Positions 15,531 to 19,310 of a stretch of DNA of 19,310 nucleotides are shown piece by piece. The notes under the pieces were generated by a model, which saw only the letters and a list, made by a program, of their open reading frames with translations, did no database searches and was not told the DNA's origin. Positions within the stretch are counted from its first letter, which is position 1; every line of letters begins with the position of its first letter. The DNA comes from CAZQQN01 sp964595485. GTDB taxonomy: Bacteria; Bacteroidota; Bacteroidia; CAILMK01; CAYYUA01. Location of the stretch: contig CAZQQN010000044.1 in the NCBI GenBank assembly GCA_964595485.1, forward strand, positions 1-19,310, read 5' to 3'. Made by a program: the position numbers and the translations under genes.

Positions 15531-17867
15531 CTAAAACTGGTAATTAACGGATAGGCTGGGTAAAATCGGTAATTGATTAACGCGCTCATACCTTACTCTA
15601 TCAAAGTAAAAAACATTTTCACGATTGTAAGTATTAATCACGCTCAAAGTTGCTTCTAAACGCTGATGGGGGCTTAATTGCCAATATTTGGAAAGTGAAA
15701 AGTCCAGTCTGTGGTAATAGGGCAGCCTCCCCTCATTCAGGTCATCATAAATAATACCTAATTCCCCGTTGGCTTGATTAACCTGGGTATTAACCCCTTG
15801 ATTCTGAAAGGGCAGGTTTTCATAAAATCCCTGTGTTTGAGTGAATGGGAACCCTGAGCCTAAATTCCAGCGAATGGATAATTCCCAATTATCAAGATTC
15901 CCAAAAGTATAAGTCCCTAAGATGTTAAGGTTATGCCTGCGGTCCCAGTGGGGGTTATAGCGTCTCCGTCCGTCAAACCTTTCATTGTACCCAAGCGAAT
16001 AGACGACCCAGAAATAAAAAGGCTTATTATCATATTTGGCATTGAAATCCAGTCCGTAGGCTTTACCGCGCTCAACAATAAAATTTTCTTTCTTGTATTC
16101 TGGTTTATCTTTATTCCGTAGATTGTCCCTAAAAATCTTCTCCCGGTTAATGTCTGTTAACTGGGAGAAATTTTTATAGTACCCTTCCAATTCCAAAGTT
16201 AAATTCCTGTTAATGTCAACCGAACCGCCCAATATGGCGTGCTCAGCTGTTTGTAATCTGGAATTAACGGGATCCCCATCAAATGTTGACTGAAGGTCAT
16301 CAGGGGCAGAAAGGAACCCATAAAAAAGATTCACTACATCTCGGTCTGATCTGGCACTCATTAGGTTTTGAGAATATAAGCCACCCGCTCCCTTTAAACG
16401 CACGTGCTCGCTAACATTGTATTTTACCCCTATTCTTGGTTCCAGGAAAAATTCCTGGACTGAAGCATAGTACTGTAATCTTACGCTTGGGTCAAGGACA
16501 AAATCCCCAAGGACCCTTTTATACCGTCCGTAACCGGCAAGTTGTGTTGTGAATTGCGTTTGCTCTATCTCCCGGTTTGCTGAGTTAAAGTAACGGAATT
16601 GGGTTTTAAAGCCTGAAACATCGAAACCATACTTAATCCTGTCATCCCCAGGGGTGTAATTAAAATCAAGGCCAGCTTCAAATCCGCTGATAAGGCTAAA
16701 GCGTGGCTTTGCATCAGGTCGATCTTCTTCGATTTCGTAGTCTGAGTAAGCAAAATTCCCAGTGATGGTGTTAGAGGATTGGGAAGGTAGAAGCAGGAAT
16801 TCCGTGCCAACACCGGTGGCATTCCAATTGTAAGTGGCCGTACTTCTAAAATCAACTTTATCATTGAAATTAAATCCAAAGACTTTGGCATTACTACCAT
16901 CTGAGCCTGTGAATGTAACTTTACCATAAAAATCCTGGAATTGGTAAGGTAAGCCGTTTGAATCGGCATAGCTGTAAAGAGCAGGGGATGTTTCATTAAG
17001 GTAAGAAAGCCGAGAATTCACAATAAATGATATACCACCCTCATCTTTGTCATATTGCTTTATCGGCCCTTCAAGTTGGAGCTTTCCTGTGAAAGGGCTG
17101 GCCGAAATTTCTCCAGTGATGAATTTTTTGTTCCCATCTTTAGTCTGGATATCCATTATGGCAGAAATCCGGTTACCATATTCAGCATTAAACCCCCCTG
17201 TATAAACATCTACATTTCTGATATAATCCATATCAAAAACGGAGAATAAACCAATCGAATGAAAAGGATTGTAAATGGTCATGCCATCCATAATAACTTT
17301 GTTCTGGACCGGCGTCCCTCCTCTGATATAAAAATTACCACCCTGATCGCCACTAAAAGTCACACCAGGCATAACCTGCAGGTATTGGGCAAAGTCGGGT
17401 TCACCACCAATAGCCGGAATCTTGTCCACTTCCTCCTGGCTGACCTTTTCCTCACTGACGTTGATCGTTTTTTCTTTCTTAAAACGGTTCTCACTTATTT
17501 CCACCTTATCAATCTTAATAGTAGCTGGCTTGATATAAAGGTTTACATTTTGAATATCACCCTTTTCTATGGTGACTTGTTTTGATGCTGTGTCAAAACC
17601 GACTCTTGTACATTGCAGGGTATACGTACCTTCTTCAATACCGTCAATTGAATACAAGCCTTGCTGGTTAGTAGTTGCCCCCTTTTGAGTACCTAAAAGG
17701 CTAACGTTTGTATAAGGAATGGCATCTGCGGTTTCTTTATTGTAAACAAATCCGCGAACTTTACCGGTATTTTGGGCCTGGATGGAAAAAGCAGAAATGC
17801 TAAATGCGATCAATAAAAACGAAAAAAAATATTTGGCTGCAGAATTCAAATTAATATCCTTTTCCAA
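15531..17867 (-). CDS. TonB-dependent outer-membrane receptor with N-terminal CarboxypepD_reg-like domain
   Basis: 778 residues from a TTG start. The order is: signal peptide (hydrophobic 13-29, cut after IQA), beta-sandwich CarboxypepD_reg-like domain (about 35-113, GxVxxxxTxxxIPxxNVxLxGT pattern), plug domain (about 143-245, with GGNFYIRGGTPVQNKVIMDG and NVDVYTGGFNAEYGNR), then a beta-barrel rich in alternating aromatic strands, ending in Phe as outer-membrane barrels do. Such receptors import bulky nutrients or move proteins and chelates using TonB energy. The substrate is unknown; no SusD-like lipoprotein is adjacent. The neighbour downstream is the lamin-tail protein. There is no ATG: a TAG lies 15 bases before the TTG at 17867. 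A second TTG (17849, MNSAAKYFF) sits after an AAGGA motif and gives a more typical signal peptide. Both starts are plausible. Confidence 0.9.
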   Translation of the reverse strand: MEKDINLNSAAKYFFSFLLIAFSISAFSIQAQNTGKVRGFVYNKETADAIPYTNVSLLGTQKGATTNQQGLYSIDGIEEGTYTLQCTRVGFDTASKQVTIEKGDIQNVNLYIKPATIKIDKVEISENRFKKEKTINVSEEKVSQEEVDKIPAIGGEPDFAQYLQVMPGVTFSGDQGGNFYIRGGTPVQNKVIMDGMTIYNPFHSIGLFSVFDMDYIRNVDVYTGGFNAEYGNRISAIMDIQTKDGNKKFITGEISASPFTGKLQLEGPIKQYDKDEGGISFIVNSRLSYLNETSPALYSYADSNGLPYQFQDFYGKVTFTGSDGSNAKVFGFNFNDKVDFRSTATYNWNATGVGTEFLLLPSQSSNTITGNFAYSDYEIEEDRPDAKPRFSLISGFEAGLDFNYTPGDDRIKYGFDVSGFKTQFRYFNSANREIEQTQFTTQLAGYGRYKRVLGDFVLDPSVRLQYYASVQEFFLEPRIGVKYNVSEHVRLKGAGGLYSQNLMSARSDRDVVNLFYGFLSAPDDLQSTFDGDPVNSRLQTAEHAILGGSVDINRNLTLELEGYYKNFSQLTDINREKIFRDNLRNKDKPEYKKENFIVERGKAYGLDFNAKYDNKPFYFWVVYSLGYNERFDGRRRYNPHWDRRHNLNILGTYTFGNLDNWELSIRWNLGSGFPFTQTQGFYENLPFQNQGVNTQVNQANGELGIIYDDLNEGRLPYYHRLDFSLSKYWQLSPHQRLEATLSVINTYNRENVFYFDRVRYERVNQLPILPSLSVNYQF

Positions 17868-17872
17868 AAGTA
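17865..17872 (-). promoter_or_regulatory. Candidate -7 element TACTTTTG for the receptor gene
   Basis: TACTTTTG on the minus strand fits TAnnTTTG. It overlaps the upstream TTG start of the receptor; if it is a real promoter, translation must begin at the inner TTG (17849). No clear TTG at -33 was found, so support is weak. Confidence 0.2.
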
Positions 17873-18076
17873 TTGGTTCCTAAGAAAACGTGCGAAAATA
17901 GAAAATAATATCACGTAGTAAACAATTGAAAACACAAAAAGTAACCTGGCCGTCATTTCTCCATAAAAACTTTCACCGGTTTGGGTAATGGAATAAGCTT
18001 ATTTCTTTAGCATTAATCTTGGGAAGCAGTGGAATAAAGTTTTATTTTGATGGTTATTAAAATTACGCTTTAACTT

Positions 18077-18520
18077 ATGAAACTCGCTATAGGAAGTGAC
18101 CATGCAGGTTTTGACCTCAAAGAAAAACTAAAGAATTGGTTGCAGGGAAATGGCCACCAATTAGAAGATTTCGGTACGTACTCGGAGGATAGTTGTGATT
18201 ATCCCGATTTTTCACACCCGGTATCAGCAAGCGTTGAACAAGGGGAGTATGATTATGGGATCATCCTTTGCGGCTCAGCTAACGGGACTTGTATGACGGC
18301 CAATAAGCACCAGGGTATACGGGCTGCTTTATGCTGGATCCCTGAAATTGCTCGTTTAGCAAGAGCTCATAATGATGCTAATGTACTTTGTATTCCAGCT
18401 CGTTTTGTAGATGAAGCAGATGCCCAAACCATTACCGAAACCTTCTTAACTACTTCCTTCGAAGGTGGACGCCATGAAAAACGTGTTACGAAAATCCCCG
18501 TTAATGAGGGCTATCAGTAA
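18077..18520 (+). CDS. rpiB: Ribose-5-phosphate isomerase B
   Basis: 147 residues, the usual RpiB/LacAB size. The GSDHAGFDLK opening (6-15) carries the conserved DH pair, and Cys-65 in ILCGSANGTCMTANKH (63-78) is the position of the catalytic base that makes the enediolate. ARAHNDANVL (95-104) supplies the His that opens the sugar ring. The enzyme converts ribose 5-phosphate and ribulose 5-phosphate in the non-oxidative pentose phosphate pathway; some relatives act on allose 6-phosphate. It is divergent from the receptor gene (209 bases apart) and followed by a 512-base spacer, so it is probably transcribed alone. The ATG at 18077 fixes the N-terminus MKLAIGSDHAG, which is standard for the family. 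Confidence 0.95.
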   Translation: MKLAIGSDHAGFDLKEKLKNWLQGNGHQLEDFGTYSEDSCDYPDFSHPVSASVEQGEYDYGIILCGSANGTCMTANKHQGIRAALCWIPEIARLARAHNDANVLCIPARFVDEADAQTITETFLTTSFEGGRHEKRVTKIPVNEGYQ

Positions 18521-18524
18521 AGTC

Positions 18525-18613
18525 GTGTTATCCTGTTCACTTTTAAGTTAATTGTATTTTGAAATGGCGAATAAAAGCATTTTAAAAAGAACCTAACTTT
18601 AAAAGGATAACGC
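18525..18613. repeat. Long interrupted inverted repeat after rpiB
   Basis: Starting five bases past the rpiB stop, GTTATCC (18527-18533) pairs with GGATAAC (18605-18611), and after a seven-base bulge TTTTAAGTTA (18541-18550) pairs with TAACTTTAAAA (18594-18604) with one unmatched base. G18525/C18613 extends it past a wobble. It could fold the 3' end of the rpiB transcript. No T-run follows, so it is not a standard terminator. Confidence 0.35.
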
Positions 18614-19032
18614 TTTACTAAGTAGACAACAGAATTAAGTTTTTGGATTTGGCTTCATACTATAAGACTACCTAATTCAAAAAGTATGTAAAAAAATCAT
18701 AATATTTCTTATTTTTGGCATTAAAATTTTTTGAGTTAGCCGCAAAGCTATTTAAATATGATACTAACTGGTGTTGCTATTGGTTTGCGTCATTAAAGCT
18801 TCATCTCAGGGTTTGTATTATTGTTTTTATTTAGCAGAATCGGGAAGCCTTGTTTAAGGTTGTTAGGCTTAGCCATTCATATAAATAGTAGCTAAAACAT
18901 AATTAGTTTTTATTTGTCTTTTTTAAAGCTATAAAGAGTCTTCATTGATATTTAATGATTTAATAACCAAGTAGGCTTCTGGTTAAACCGATGCAACTTT
19001 ACCTTTGATAAAAATAACGAACCCAATATTCG
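18614..19032. other. AT-rich spacer before the last gene
   Basis: No ORF or RNA gene recognised. A TATTTTTG octamer at 18710-18717 fits TAnnTTTG but lacks a -33 partner and is over 300 bases from the next start. Confidence 0.4.
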
Positions 19033-19310
19033 ATGTTTTTTCAAAAGATTTATTGCTGTAACAAGATATTTTTAAAGATCGCTGTGTTTTTACTAACACT
19101 AGCCGGTAATCAATTAAATGCACAAAATACTATTGTTAAGCAGGACTTTGATGGTGGTTCTCCCGGCTGGGAATACCAATCCAATGTTGATTTTTTCAGC
19201 CATAAGGGCTCAAATACCCAAAATAATGTTTACCCCGCTGGGGATGGCTGGAATAACGATGGTTTTTTTGGTTTACTTGATGATACTGACTGGGACGGGA
19301 ACATCAGTTA
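19033..19310 (+). CDS. Secreted protein, N-terminal part (continues beyond window)
   Basis: The frame opens at ATG 19033 and is still open at the window end, showing 92 codons. The first residues, MFFQKIYCCNK, lead to a hydrophobic core IFLKIAVFLLTLAG and a cut after NQLNA, giving a mature start QNTIVKQDFDGG. The visible mature part (about 34-92) is rich in Gly, Asn, Asp and Trp, with GSPGWEYQSN and GWNNDGFFGLLDDTDWDG, as in beta-rich jelly-roll or lectin-like domains at the head of Bacteroidota surface proteins. Cytophagales secreted proteins, including the lamin-tail protein at 11158-15342, often start this way with a Q right after the signal peptide followed by a DF segment. The function of the protein cannot be told from this much. 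An internal TTA-rich stretch offers no better start. Confidence 0.65.
   Translation, partial: MFFQKIYCCNKIFLKIAVFLLTLAGNQLNAQNTIVKQDFDGGSPGWEYQSNVDFFSHKGSNTQNNVYPAGDGWNNDGFFGLLDDTDWDGNIS

Noticed and set aside
16565..16996. 143-codon minus-strand frame inside the receptor gene
   Set aside because: Overlaps the beta-barrel coding frame on the same strand in another phase; composition gives no domain.
17259..17585. 108-codon plus-strand frame opposite the receptor plug domain
   Set aside because: Antisense to a well-supported coding region, with no recognisable product.
18710..18717. TATTTTTG as promoter of a hidden small RNA in the last spacer
   Set aside because: No -33 element and no terminator downstream; a single octamer in AT-rich DNA is expected by chance.
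18755..18766. ATGATACTAA as a third copy of the hairpin element shared by 2528 and 5815
   Set aside because: Only about ten bases match and no inverted arms are present.

Overview
The window looks like chromosome from a Bacteroidota member, most likely of the Cytophagales type. Evidence: AT-rich spacers with almost no Shine-Dalgarno sequences, several TAnnTTTG-like -7 elements, a CarboxypepD_reg/TonB-dependent receptor, a giant lamin-tail/Ig-like surface protein with a FlgD/CHU_C-like end, a fused E1 alpha/beta 2-oxoacid dehydrogenase, and a short fatty-acid 2-hydroxylase of the kind found in sphingolipid-making bacteria. I see no rRNA, tRNA, CRISPR array, intact transposase or phage gene.

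Layout. 1-874: 3' part of a GT-C/GT87-like membrane glycosyltransferase (+). 875-1548: spacer with degenerate reading frames only. 1549-2478: sterol-desaturase/fatty-acid-hydroxylase family protein (+). 2479-2856: a hairpin, a possible 32-codon ORF and a strong bidirectional terminator. 5433-2857 (-): acyl-lipid desaturase, DEAD-box RNA helicase and cold-shock protein, with gaps of 50 and 43 bp, probably one cold-acclimation transcription unit. 6375-5932 (-): a secreted 147-residue protein resembling only the N-terminal region of M6-type metalloproteases. 6376-7087: long spacer with two inverted repeats. 9517-7088 (-): fused E1 alpha/beta subunit of a 2-oxoacid dehydrogenase complex. 9860-10489 (+): fatty-acid 2-hydroxylase-like protein, followed by a secreted YceI-like protein (10574-11140). 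17867-11158 (-): TonB-dependent receptor followed by a 1394-residue secreted protein built of four Ig-like/lamin-tail units. 18077-18520 (+): rpiB. 19033-19310 (+): start of another secreted protein, cut by the window end.

How the genes relate. Three membrane histidine-box oxygenases/desaturases lie in 10 kb, giving the region a lipid-tailoring theme. The desaturase-helicase-Csp set combines membrane fluidity, RNA unwinding and RNA chaperoning, all needed after cold shock. The receptor and the lamin-tail protein probably work together at the outer membrane or cell surface; their substrate is unknown. The most notable new structural point is a set of three cysteine pairs in the lamin-tail protein, each exactly 109 residues apart, present only where a lamin-tail domain is followed by an Ig-like domain.
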